Part shown: one piece after another, positions 23,116 through 33,883 of the stretch
How positions within the stretch are numbered: position 1 is the first letter of the stretch
Layout of the letters: each line of letters opens with the position of its first letter
Assembly: GCA_010093685.1 (NCBI GenBank)
Contig: MU006239.1
Coordinates: 128,939-180,767 of the forward strand
DNA length: 51,829 nt
From: Ophiobolus disseminans
Lineage: Eukaryota; Ascomycota; Dothideomycetes; Pleosporales; Phaeosphaeriaceae
Reading direction: 5' to 3'
Program-made: the position numbers and the translations under genes
The notes under the pieces: model-generated
Seen by the model: the letters and a program-made list of their open reading frames with translations, nothing else
What the model was told of the DNA's origin: nothing
Databases searched by the model: none

Positions 23116-23878
23116 GATGGGAAGTGACCAGTGAATGATGCCCCAATCGATGAGACGAGATGGGTAGCGATTGCCATTGTCCAAAGCCCGGTCAATATAT
23201 ACTTACCAAATTGCACCCTCATGATCCGAATGTGAATATCGCATGTCCATATTATCTCGCAATAGGGAGTAAAAGCACATAGTACTCCTATCCTTTGCTT
23301 CAAAATACCAGCATTGGATCTTTTCATGGATCAGCACTAACCGTCAGCACCGCTCTCGCCTTGGTAGACCAGCCTAGGCCATGATCAGTAGACTTGCTGT
23401 GCCTCAATATAGTGGTGCTTGGTAGGGCCGTTTTGCAGCGACATTGCATCGGGAAGGTCATTGAGATGACAGGGGCTGGCAGGTACATGGGTCGAGGTCC
23501 CTGCATAATGTTGCATGTGCGCGCGGTAAACGCGCACCTTTCATTGGTCGCCGCACGCGGTATCGGACCGCCGTCTGCGGTAGGAGCGGAGAAATCTTTC
23601 ACACCCGCAACGGGAACTTCGCCTGACGCTTATCCCACGGACCTGCGGCTGTTTACCCTCGAGATTGGCCGGGGACGTCATACGACCAATTGTGGAGATT
23701 GCCCAGGTTTTTCTTGCTCACCGCTCTGTCAACTGATTTCCCCCGATCTTCTAAACTCCTTCGACTAAGTCATAAATTGACCAAATTGGCACAAAAGCTC
23801 GAGCGATTGAACTCAAAACAACCGCATCCTACGATACCTGCATCCCCTGTACTAAACCCACCTCTTATCGTACCAATC
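23116..23878. promoter_or_regulatory. Divergent intergenic region (LysM gene / 204-aa gene)
   Basis: 763 bp between two divergently transcribed genes, so it must hold both promoters. On the minus strand, TATATTG (around 23196-23202) lies about 85 bp upstream of the LysM start and could serve as a TATA-like element. No specific operator is identified. Confidence 0.4.
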
Positions 23879-24493
23879 ATGGTTGATGCTGCAGAATGGC
23901 ACGAACAACTCCGCTACCTCTCAGAAACGGTAGCAATCGTGGATGACTTTCGAAACTGGGGCTACACTATTTACCGCACGGCCTATGGGCCTTCGACCGA
24001 TGAGCGATGGCAGCAACTCCTCGACAAAATTCGAACCCAGGCATACGCTGCGACTTCGAGAGTGTGCCAAACCACTGCAGATGACCCCACAGTTCAACAA
24101 ATCTGGGCTCTCTTCCGCCTCGATGCACGCTCGGACCCGGCCCTGGAGGGCCTGAGCATGGACCAGCTTCGACTGTTGTACGGGAACGGCGACGGAGGTG
24201 TTCCGATGAATGCAGATTTGAAAACTCATCGCGTTTTCCTTTTGGCGGACAAGGAGGTCCTTTCGGATGCCGAAGTCTCCCTCATCAAGTGTGTCCAGGC
24301 GGACTATGAAGCCGCAGACTATGTTCCACGCAATACGCGGGTGGGTGGACAGAGCTTTTTCGGTTGGATGCCAATGAAAGCGGCAGAGATAGTGGAATTG
24401 TGGAAGGAACTGGAGTATAATGACCTGGAAAGGCTCGCCCCTCCAACGATTGGGGTGAGTCATCCGGAAACATGGAAGAACATGGCATGGTAG
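23879..24493 (+). CDS. Hypothetical protein between LysM gene and chitinase (204 aa)
   Basis: Single-exon frame from ATG 23879 (MVDAAEWHEQLRYL). The upstream in-frame extension to 23690 has no protein character, and the chosen ATG opens the conserved-looking part. The sequence includes WGYTIYRTAYGPSTDERWQQLLDKI near the N-terminus (residues about 31-55) and FFGWMPMKAAEIVELW near the C-terminus. This N-terminal pattern (a TYR/TIYRT...YGP followed by W..LL..I) is familiar from uncharacterised ascomycete proteins. There is no signal peptide or membrane segment, so it is probably cytosolic. It converges on the chitinase gene with only 132 bp between the stops. Function unknown; its place in the LysM-chitinase group may be incidental. 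Confidence 0.8.
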   Translation: MVDAAEWHEQLRYLSETVAIVDDFRNWGYTIYRTAYGPSTDERWQQLLDKIRTQAYAATSRVCQTTADDPTVQQIWALFRLDARSDPALEGLSMDQLRLLYGNGDGGVPMNADLKTHRVFLLADKEVLSDAEVSLIKCVQADYEAADYVPRNTRVGGQSFFGWMPMKAAEIVELWKELEYNDLERLAPPTIGVSHPETWKNMAW

Positions 24494-24625
24494 CTCGTAT
24501 TTAAAGGACAAGTGAACAACTGTCTTTTCGACTTGAGATTAATGTGACGACTTCCAGCTCAATCTTCTTTTACCGTCCAAAGCTTCATGTTTTCCATCCA
24601 CACAACCTGATGCATTGATGAACGA

Positions 24626-27600
24626 CTAGTTCATCCTTGAAGTATCGATAGTCAAGCCTGCGAGTTGTGCCTCCAGGTTGGCTATGAGCTCTAGCACGAT
24701 CCTAGCATCGTTACCGGTCCTAGCAGCCCAAATTCCTCGCATCGTCCAGATCGTATCTTGAGCCCCAGCCGAGGTGTACCTGATGAGCCATATATAATAA
24801 TCTTGCACCCATTCGCTCCAGAAATCACCAACAGTGGTTTGCCTGTGGATGTTCGCCCCGTCCGCGTTCCACATCGCCTGTCCGTGATTCCACTGAGCAC
24901 CTATATCGTTTATTACGTTTGTGAGGCGCTGATTGACATCAGGTATGCCTCGGTAATTAAGGTAATGAATCATGCCTATACTGGCCCGCAAACTGACAAG
25001 TACCAGTCTTATTTCCGCGGGGACGAAACTGGAGCCGTATAACTTGACGTTATCTTCTGACATAGCATCGATCCCTCGCGCCAGCTATTTCGAGTAGATG
25101 TGATCAGCTTCGGAAAACGCGCGTCGGAACGGAGGACTACTTACTCTACCTTTGACCGCGTTGATGTCCGCGTGAGCAAACACGAAGTTAGCAATGTTGG
25201 TCCGGCTGCCGACGCAATCCATGACTCGGTCAAGAACACTTGCATAGTCTGTATTTCCAGCAAGAGGTGGCGCGCCGATGTTTGCTGGCATTGCTCGTAC
25301 CTCACGAAAAAAAGTTGCAAAAACTGCACCAGTTTGTGCGACGGCACCACTTCGGAGTCTGTCCAGTTGTAACTTGTGTCAGCAATGCATCTCAGTAGGG
25401 GGCCTGGGCATTCTCACCTTCCAGCAACGGCATCTCGCATGAATTGACCCATGACATTGCCATCAAATGGATGTTCCACTGACACTATCATCAGCGAATG
25501 TGACACCAGCCTCCAGGTTTTGAACACTTACCGTGATAAAATTGTCCTGTTGGAAGGACAAAATGTTGTATGGCAGTTGATGTACAATCATCTCGGTTGA
25601 CAAAGTCGACTACTTCATCGTTCGCTGGATCGGCCGCAGCATAGTCACGTATTTGGGGATACTAGAATGTGTCAGCATACGGACAAGCGCTTGAGATGAA
25701 GGGACTCACTGATGGCAGTGTAATTGTAACCGTGCCACCCCCGGGAATATTAACTGAGTAGTCTCGGGCTGGTCCAAAGCGTTTGTCGAGTTTTGTTTTG
25801 CCATGGTCCGCCCTGTGAAGGTGGTTGTGGTGGCTGTGCTTGTGAGGGCGAATTAAGGAGTCTGCTCTGGGATTGAGGTTGGAGAGCTCGCAATGGTCGC
25901 CTTCACATACGATGCCATCGATGCAGTTCAACTTTTCTTCCTGTGTTTTCGCAGCAAGCGAGTTCCAGTAGTTGGGGCTGCAGACGATCTTCATACTCAT
26001 TTCAATCGGACCCTGCGTGCGATAGGCGTTGGTGCTTTTGATGTAGTCGCGTAGTGCAGGGAACTGGAGGTATGTGTATCTTTCCATAGCTTTGTTCCAT
26101 ATATCCTTCGCCAGGTCCAACAAAGCATTGGAACCAGTCTGCACAAGCAGGGCGAGGACAATTCCCTGGACCGTTATTGATGGTGACTTCTCGGCTCGTC
26201 CCATGAGGGCATGCAAGTCGCGGGTCGCAAATCCCGGGTTGTCGCACTTTGGATCTTTGACATATGCTGCCATCGCGTTGCGGTACTCTTCCAGTTTCGG
26301 GTTATCAACCTGAACAGAATCTGTCATATGCGGCACACAGCATAGAGCTCGGTAAGACTGGTTGGCACACTTCTTGTCATAGCCCCTGCCTATGCGCACG
26401 CGGTTGCTCGGGCACCCACTCAGGCACCAGTCCTTAGGGGCCCCTGAAGGCATGGTACCGACTCCTCCGTACCAGACACAGTCTGAGAATCGTTGCTTTG
26501 AATTGCTGCCGTCGTAACAGAACTTTCGTTCGTTCGGCGGGTCTTTTGGCAAAACCTGTCCCTTGTAGTAAGCATTGCATATTGCTTGACCACTGCCCGC
26601 GTTTGCCGATCCAAGGAGGTCCTTCTTTTTGGAGTCTCCAGCCGGGCATGATGATTGTTCCTCGCACATCGGGTATTTCCCCCATTCACCCTTGGTGTAA
26701 AGTGCCATGCTTTTGGGGCTGCTGCTACAACAGGCCGCCTGGTAGGTCTTCTTGTCCTTGCAATTCTTGTTGTATGAGCCGATCTCAATCATGCCCTGCG
26801 GGCACGTAGGATCGCACTTCCCGTCAACCTGGGTATACCATCCACAATCGGGTTGCAAAGTCTGAGTAGGGCAGCAGAAGTTATGAACTCCTTTCGGACC
26901 GCAGCTGGTCTCGTCGTACATGTACTCGTCTTTTTTCCCCCTTGGATCACTGCGTTTGACGTGAAACCAGCCGGACGGGCAGCCTGTGTTGACGTTAGCG
27001 TACTGCCGGTGGTGGCATGAAATCAAAAGGGACATACGTACTTTCTCCACAATTCGTCCACTTGCATGTATCGGCAGCTACTTCGTGAGTTTCGAAAGCA
27101 TTGCCAGATCCGTCTGTCATGGGTAGAGACGTGATCTTTCGGTTTGCGGCCTTGGCTAAAGCTTTGTGGTATTTGGCGTCCACGGTGTCATGGCTGATAG
27201 CCCAAACCATCAAACCTCCCAGGCACAAAGTTTGCGCGTGCTCAGACTTCATCACAAGGGTTTCTTCGTCGTCATATGCAACCCACTGGTTGCCCCAGGT
27301 TGCTACTTTTGCTGTTTCCTTCTTGTACAGGGTCGGAGTCACACTGTGTTCCTTGACTAGATCGTCAATCTCGGAGTTGAGGAGGATGCCAACTTCTCTG
27401 CTGCATTTGCCTCTCTGACCACCGGATTGGTACGTGCATCCAGGTATCTTGCAGGATTCGCTTGTCACGGAGAATGTGCGTCCGTAGAAGGCAAGCCCCA
27501 TAACCACCTTCGAAGGGTCGACGTTGTTTCGCCAGAGCAGATCAAGGGCAAGATCAATTTCGGTCAAGTTGGTATGCGAGTTCAGGAATGCACCTGTCCA

Positions 27601-28796
27601 CTTGTTGCCTTGATCCCAGGTTCCTAAGGAGATAGTCAGCGTCTCGCATCTTGGAATGAATTAATAGCCACATACCGTGTAGATCGTAGGACATGATGTT
27701 GAACCAATCGACGGATTTTACCTGTCAAGGTGTCAGTACTGCAGGTCGGAGATCGGTCGTTTTAAACATACGAGGCTAGCCAAGTCGAAGTGTTGAAGAT
27801 ACCAGTACGACGCAGGTAGGGTGATGGTCAGTCCTTTGCTAGCACCGGAGAGCGTCTGTTTGAGACGGGCCATGAACTTGGGGAAATTGTCAAAGTCAAC
27901 TTCTCTACCGGAGCGGTCGTCGGCCACTGGATACTCCCTGCGCAGTGGCGGCGTAGTCAGTATGAGTACAAGAATAGACTCGAGGAACTTACCAGTCTAA
28001 ATCGATACCATCGAAACCATATGTCGACATGAATGACAACAACGACTCCATAAAGATCTTCTGCCTAGGCACTGATGCGGCAAGGTCAGAGAAGGTCGAA
28101 GCTGTTGGTCCTGGGTCATTGAAAGCCCAGCCCCCAACAGCAATATAGACCTTCAAGTTTGGATCTCTTTGCTTTAAGAGCATGAGACGCTTGTAAAGAT
28201 TCGCATCATCTGGGGAAGAAGGAGCAATCTTGAACGTTTTCGGGTCGATGATTGCAAAGGCGAAATTGATGTGGGTGTAAATGCCGATTGGAATCTGCTC
28301 AGGCCAAAAGACGTTGCAGGGTCGATTCTTAGCCCAGCCCTCATAGTATCCGACTACAAGGGCATTGCCATTGTCTTTCGAGCAAGTCTTGTGAGCGACC
28401 TTTTTGTCACCACAGAACTCCTCCGTAGTCTAGCCGAGTCAGCACATAATTGATAAGGGACTCATGATGTCTTACACCACAGAAGCCGTGCTTGGAACAG
28501 CAGACATTCAAGGGACATTTGTCTCTTGTCGCCCATTCTGATCCGAAGCCCGGGTTACACTCGGCCTTTCGATCGCAGTCTAGCTTACAGGTGTTGGCGC
28601 CACAAACTGCCATGTTAGTCTCAAGAAGAGCTCATATCTGATAGCTGGCAAACTTACAATCTGGGCCAAAACCGCAATATCCAAACTCGTTGCAGCAGCC
28701 AATCTTGCAAGGGCCATTGTCACATCGAGTAGTGTCTTGAGCCAGAATCAAGACGGCAAAAAGGAAAGCGCTAAGCAGCACGCGTAGGAGCGACAT
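24626..28796 (-). CDS. Large secreted CBM18-GH18 chitinase (subgroup C, killer-toxin-like type), 1214 aa
   Basis: Eleven exons: 28796-28658, 28606-28476, 28429-27993, 27937-27772, 27721-27676, 27623-27042, 26983-25710, 25661-25532, 25484-25418, 25358-25145, 25084-24626. All ten introns (46-60 bp) have GT donors and AG acceptors, and phases close to 1215 codons. Residues 1-20 form a signal peptide. Two hevein-type (CBM18) domains with dense Cys lie at about 24-105, then GH18 at about 114-465. The catalytic DGIDLDWEYP is at 230-239 with D230, D233, D235 and proton donor E237; GGLMVW is at 442-447. From 501 (SCPSGW) to about 680 is a Cys-rich module with repeated CPxG and CC motifs. The last ~500 residues are unrecognised. 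The enzyme should cleave chitin outside the cell. Family members of this size often neighbour LysM genes, as here. Confidence 0.93.
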
Positions 28797-29997
28797 AGCT
28801 TGAGGAGGGAACAGACAATACTATGCTTGATACTGTTTTCGATGAATTCGAGCTCACTCGAACACCCGCGGAAATGTGAGAGGTAGAGAAATTGTAAAAG
28901 CTCTTACACCAGGGTTGTTTCACCCTGCTGCTGCTGGGTATATTCCATCCCGATGATCTAACCCTGTCATCAATTGATACCCTGAGAACAGCCCGGACAT
29001 ACCCAAGACGGGTAGACCTTGTCTCACCCACCCACCAATCCGCCAGCACCGAAGCCATGCTCTCTAGCGTTCATGGTTCAGAATGTGTACTATAGGTACA
29101 CAGTTTTAGCAGAAATGAGTGATATTGCATGGGCCGACGCTAGCACCCTAAACTCGGTCTAGACGTGAGTTCCGGCGTCATTTCAGGCCGCTGCAGGCAT
29201 TGAGAGCCGCCAGGTTGAGGCTGCGATAGTTGCGCAGAGTTCGAAGCAACCGGCATGTGGGCGCTACCGGTAGTGGCTGCGGCGCGGTTATGGATATCAC
29301 GCCTCCCAAATCCTTCGGAACGGATTCAGCCGCCCACCCGCCCAACCGCGGCCTGCAATTCCAAGAGAATGAGGGAGGGCCGTGCCGGTCGCGCGTTTTT
29401 CATGATTCTACCGCTCGCTTGAGCTACCAGATCTGCGGTCTTGCCCAACCGCTCCCATCCCGTTTCTCAGCGTCTGTGTGTCGCCTGGGTACCCTTCTAG
29501 CGTGCACCTTGATTGGAGAGTTGCTTCAGACATTGGCGCGCCGGCTAATTGCCGGGATCGTTCGGACTCGACGAAGGACGGCCTGGTGAGAGGCGACCTA
29601 ATTCAATAATTATGGAACAGCTAAAGCTGTAGCTGTGTGGCACAGCTTTAGTCTTTCCACCCTGCATCTTCTACTACTGCTGGACGCTGACTTGAAGCTA
29701 CACCGGTAAATGTGTGTTTGTAGTTAGCTTACCTCGGGGATCCTTTCCTACGTACAATCTGTTCGCCTTGAGGCTCGAGACCATCTTCATGCGGAGGCAC
29801 CTGCTGCCGGTGCCTGGGGGAAGGACCGATTAGGTCTACTGCGCCGTTTCCTTGCCAGAATTTTCGTCCAGCCCTTTGTGGACGTCACATTGACTCCCGC
29901 CCTGCCTTGCTACCAACAAGGGATTATTTTCTCATTCCCAAAGTTTACAAGTCTGTTGTTGAGTCACATCAAACTTTTCTTCTTCGACTCAATCGTC
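28797..29997. promoter_or_regulatory. 1.2-kb divergent promoter region, chitinase / LysM
   Basis: The chitinase and the second LysM gene start divergently from this interval, so shared control is plausible. A plus-strand ORF (29230-29589) in it is Arg-rich and featureless and is not called. A perfect 10-bp inverted repeat lies at 29622-29651. No known binding site is claimed. Confidence 0.45.
29622..29651. promoter_or_regulatory. Hairpin / palindrome upstream of LysM gene
   Basis: CTAAAGCTGT and ACAGCTTTAG are separated by about 10 bases, with a further AGCTGTG/CACAGC pairing inside. It lies about 350 bp upstream of the LysM start. It could be a protein-binding site or the footprint of a small element; no direct evidence. 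Confidence 0.4.
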
Positions 29998-31423
29998 ATG
30001 GTTCGCCTCACTGGATCAACTGTCATCCTTGTCGGCCTGATCCAAGGAAGCCGTCTTGTCAACGCACAGTTTACCATCTATGATTCCTCAACTCTCATTG
30101 ATGATAGCTTGGGCGAAGATTGCCGAGCAGCTCTAACGGCTACCTTCGACTGCTCACCTGTGGTTCAGACTTTCCAAGAGCTTTCCTATCGCGGGGATCT
30201 GGATGTCGCTCTGACCGACAGCATTTGCACCCAAGATTGTCTCTCTTCTTTGAAGTCATGGTTCGACAGCGTCGCTGTGAAATGCGCTGGCAAATCTGTC
30301 AGTGAAGGTGTTCCTACGAGGTATGGAGGATACATGTGGGCTGGATACAATGAAACATGCGTGAAGGATCCACGGCCACCTCGGGCGTATTGTAACAGTA
30401 TGTCCACCATGTCACAACCCTTCTTTCGATGTGTTCTAACCAGGGATCGCAGATGTTATCGCCAACTTCACGGTGGTGAACAGCATCGAACAAACGCCTC
30501 GTACCGAGCTGTGCCACACTTGCCAAGCGCGTCGACTCGCAGTGATGCAAGCTTCACAATACTCGGTGTACGACGAGAGCTACAAGAGACAGTTGGAATA
30601 CATCTATACAACATGCGGCACGAAAGGCCCTATCGAGATCCCCCCACCCCTCGACAAACCTGAACCTGTGGTGGCGCCATATTGTCTGACCAACAAGCGC
30701 TACACCACGAAACAAGGCGACACATGCCAATCGATATCCGATAGTAAAAGCGTTTCTTCTGCAGCACTGTACATGGGAAACCAAGACCTGGTAAAAAACT
30801 GCGCGGATGTTAAGCCTGGGGTGAGCATCTGTCTTCCGATGACATGCTTGACGTACATTTTGCAGCCAACCGACACATGTTTCAAGGTGGAGAAATCACT
30901 TGGTTTAGAATACGGATTGGTCCAGCGCTACAACTCTTGGCTCGACATTGCCTGCACGAATCTGCAGTCAGCCACGGATTACTACGGAAAAATCATCTGC
31001 GTATCGCCCCAAGGCGGCGCATTCGTTAATCCGACTAAACCGGTCGTCCCAAACCCCACACCGGTCCCAGCAGACGGACACACAAAAGCCAAGATCCCCC
31101 CGCCAGAAGGCGCGTCGGTGGCTGAAGGGACGACGATGGAATGCGGGAAGTGGCACGTGGTCGTCAGCGGGGACTTGTGCGTGACGATATGTCTGGCGAA
31201 CGGCATCGACACGCTGTTATTCCACGAGGTCAATCCGTCGTTGGCAGCTGGCGATGGATGCGATACATCGCTCAAGGAGAAGACTGCGCTTTGTGCGGGG
31301 CCGACGTATCAGTGGAAGAATCCACCGCCGCCTGCTGGCACTGTTATTGAGAGTGGAATCCCGGCTGCAAGTACCGTGTCTGTCGAGAGCGGAAGACCGG
31401 CTTCGAGTACAATATCGAGATAA
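29998..31423 (+). CDS. Secreted LysM protein with three LysM modules (459 aa)
   Basis: Exons are 29998-30397 and 30444-31423. The 46-bp intron has donor GTATGT, a TTCTAAC branch site and a CAG acceptor. The total is 460 codons including stop. Start at 29998 gives a signal peptide (MVRLTGSTVILVGLIQGSRL, cleaved near NAQF). Residues about 25-205 form a Cys-containing N-terminal region without a domain I recognise. LysM modules are at about 214-264 (RYTTKQGDTCQSIS, the classic form), 267-321 (YILQPTDTCFKV) and 366-418 (WHVVVSGDLCVTIC), followed by a Pro/Ser-rich tail. The product should bind chitin oligomers outside the cell. It is divergent from the chitinase gene, which supports a shared role in protecting, sensing or remodelling chitin. 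Whether it acts as a virulence effector cannot be told from sequence. Confidence 0.92.
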
Positions 31424-31815
31424 TGTGCTTTGTGGACGGAGTTTAGAATACTCGTAATACTTAAGGTAGTAGCTGGACAGCAACGCTGGCTGTTTAGTGT
31501 CAGAATTGAGAGAGAGGTGGATGGTCGAGTAGATGTCGAGCTCATAGGTATAGTTTCAATGACAGAGAGCAGCACGTCGAGCTGCGTAGAAATGGTGTGG
31601 TCCCTGAACATGAACATTGCTGGTGGGAAGGGGTTGTCTCGTGCCGAATTCGGTAGCCAGAGTGTTTGGGTGGCGTTGCTAGGGGCGCTAGGCGCTACGG
31701 TACCGGTACTGGTAAGCGCGGACCCGCCATCAACAAACGACGGCCACGACACTCAGCTCGTATCACCACCAGCAAACCCACACTCACCTCGCCGACCCCA
31801 ACTCACATCACTTCT
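31424..31815. other. Short spacer between LysM and DUF7924-type genes
   Basis: 392 bp holding the 3' end of one gene and the promoter of the next, both on the plus strand. No defined element is seen. Confidence 0.5.
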
Positions 31816-33048
31816 ATGCCTAAGCGCAAGCGCGCAGTGTCTGAGGAGCCACGCCTTCCGCCCTCAGTACCCCTCACCTCCCACAACCTCGCACGCCTGC
31901 AACAGGCCCTGTCGCCAGAAGCCATGCCCCCCGCCCGCACGACGTCGCCGACGCGCACCACCGCAACGACGCTCGACGATCGCCACAAGCTCGAATGCTA
32001 TGACATCAACGTCGACACGGCTACCAAGATGCCAGCCGCTCTCATGACGCACATCGATACGGTCATGCTCCGCAGCCGCAGCCCCAATGACGTCCCGTCG
32101 CCCAATGCAAGAATCGCCGTCGCGCGCCGCCCGGTCGTAGCCATGCAAAACGAGACGGGCGGCAGCAAAGAGTTTGCGCATCTCCTGCTTCCCATGGGCG
32201 AGGCTGACGAATCGGGCCGCGCTGAGCCTGTGCCGTTCGTTACGCAAAAGGCCGAGCTGCTCCTCAATCGCTACTTCCTACCCTCCGCCCCCGACCCCGC
32301 CGTCACGAAGACGTGGAAAGCGCTTTCGCAGCCCAAGCCGGATAGTTGCGTTGGATACATACTGCAGAGAGAGGCCAAGGCTGCGAGAGTCCGGGCCCCA
32401 TTTACAGCAGAAGAGGAGGGCGTACTCAACGACTACGTCCTCACGAAGCTCATGTACATGCCCTTCATGACGGCCCAATGGAAGGCGCCACACGGCAACG
32501 AAGGCCTCTTTGCCGCACAGAGCCAGAGCGCCCGCGACGGTGCCGTCATCGTCAATCATCTCTACGACCTGTACCGCGTCGCGTACAGCAAGACACCAGG
32601 CGTCGTTGAAACGTGTCACTTCTCAGTGACGTGCGACATCCAGTCTGTCGAGATCTGGGTACACTGGCGGGATGGCAGCTCTCACCACATGGAGCTGATA
32701 TTCGAGGGTCACTGCCGGAAGGAGGTCCAAATGCTCGACATGCGAGCCATCGTTCGCAATATCCAACAGTACGCCATCAACGAGCGACTGCGGTCCATCC
32801 GCGCTGCTCTTCCGCTGTTTGCACGCAACAAGAAGGGTAGCAAATATCCCGTGCTCCAAGAGCCCGACTTCGATGATGACGTCGATGATGACACTGCCTC
32901 GCAGCCGACACTGTCAAACTCAGGCTTCGGCTTTCCCACCCCGCGGGCCCCTTCCAACGCCGTCTCCGAGCCGGTCAAGAAGCGCCGACGCGTCCAGAGC
33001 AACGGTCAGCCTAGCGATAGCGCCTACCAAGAGGGGGAGTCAAGTTGA
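31816..33048 (+). CDS. DUF7924-type fungal protein (410 aa)
   Basis: Single exon from ATG 31816 (MPKRKRAVSEEP). The frame is open further upstream to 31666, but only the chosen ATG gives the basic N-terminus typical of this group. The first ~70 residues are Pro/Ser/Thr-rich and likely disordered. The middle (about residues 150-320) is compact with many aromatic residues and resembles the DUF7924 domain of Pezizomycotina proteins. The C-terminus has an acidic stretch (FDDDVDDDTAS) and a basic cluster (KKRRRVQ) that could serve as a nuclear signal. Function is unknown. Base composition is GC-rich at third positions, as in an expressed gene. The DUF assignment is from pattern memory and should be searched. 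Confidence 0.75.
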   Translation: MPKRKRAVSEEPRLPPSVPLTSHNLARLQQALSPEAMPPARTTSPTRTTATTLDDRHKLECYDINVDTATKMPAALMTHIDTVMLRSRSPNDVPSPNARIAVARRPVVAMQNETGGSKEFAHLLLPMGEADESGRAEPVPFVTQKAELLLNRYFLPSAPDPAVTKTWKALSQPKPDSCVGYILQREAKAARVRAPFTAEEEGVLNDYVLTKLMYMPFMTAQWKAPHGNEGLFAAQSQSARDGAVIVNHLYDLYRVAYSKTPGVVETCHFSVTCDIQSVEIWVHWRDGSSHHMELIFEGHCRKEVQMLDMRAIVRNIQQYAINERLRSIRAALPLFARNKKGSKYPVLQEPDFDDDVDDDTASQPTLSNSGFGFPTPRAPSNAVSEPVKKRRRVQSNGQPSDSAYQEGESS

Positions 33049-33505
33049 GGGGAGGGAATGTGTTTGAGTTTGCGATCAAAATGCGGTTTGCGTGCCTGTT
33101 TCTGCTTTTCTTGAGATGATACCCCGGTTTGCATTGTGTTTCAACTTCTTCTTTCTTGTACCATCATATCTGTTTGAGTAAGCTCGTGGCTTTGGCCTGG
33201 GTTGCTTTTTGGTTTGTGCTATCATACGTGTCTGAGGATGCCGTGGCTTCGGCCTTTTTTTTTGGCTAGCATGACACCAATTCATTTCATGCTTGATGCA
33301 CCTGCTTGATGGTTATGAGTGATTCTGATGTGAAACTACAACGCCCCGAAAAGCCACCGTCGCTATCCAGCCACCACTCTGACCTCAGAATCATCCTTAC
33401 CACAATTAATACGCGTACGAGCGGTACTCGACAATGCTTCCACGTCGTAGCTCAGCTTCATGGTTGCAACAACACCGCAGCCTCAAGAACGCGGCTATAA
33501 TCGAC

Positions 33506-33883
33506 ATGCCTGAGAAGAAGCTTCGAGCAAGGCCATCCTCCACCTCGAAGCACTCGGCCCGTAGGAGCGACAGAAGGTGCAAAACAGCATCGCCATCTCT
33601 TCCAGCATCGTCAAGCTCGGTCGTAGTGAAAGTCAGCCCCTACGAAAGACCACGGCGAGAATCGGCAATAGGAGGAGAGCACCTGCAGTATGCGAAACGG
33701 AGCTATCGGATATTGGGAGCAAGATTCGCAATTGAAAGCCACCCCTTTTCGCACGTGTTCGGTGACCATTGCTGGGGAACAAGCCGCTGCATCGATCCAA
33801 TTGACAATGTCGACTTCCGTTCACACTGGCTGGATGTACAAGCAGATTACCAACACCATCTCCACAGCCTGTCTGGCGGCTAA
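33506..33883 (+). CDS. Hypothetical Ser-rich ORF, doubtful
   Basis: A 125-codon frame from MPEKKLRARPSSTS to HSLSGG. It has a Ser/Arg-rich N-terminal half and a more ordered second half. An overlapping frame (33690-34016) with a good-looking GTAAGT after GYD at about 33960 competes with it. One of the two may be an exon of a real gene. No family recognised. Confidence 0.25.
   Translation: MPEKKLRARPSSTSKHSARRSDRRCKTASPSLPASSSSVVVKVSPYERPRRESAIGGEHLQYAKRSYRILGARFAIESHPFSHVFGDHCWGTSRCIDPIDNVDFRSHWLDVQADYQHHLHSLSGG

Noticed and set aside
22264..23127. 287-codon plus-strand ORF
   Set aside because: A shadow of the LysM gene on the opposite strand; its repeats merely mirror the duplicated LysM modules.
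23921..24511. 196-codon minus-strand ORF
   Set aside because: Antisense to the 204-aa plus-strand gene, which has better protein character and a good start.
29230..29589. 119-codon ORF between the chitinase and LysM genes
   Set aside because: Arg-rich, without motifs or hydrophobic pattern, and lying in a GC-rich promoter region.
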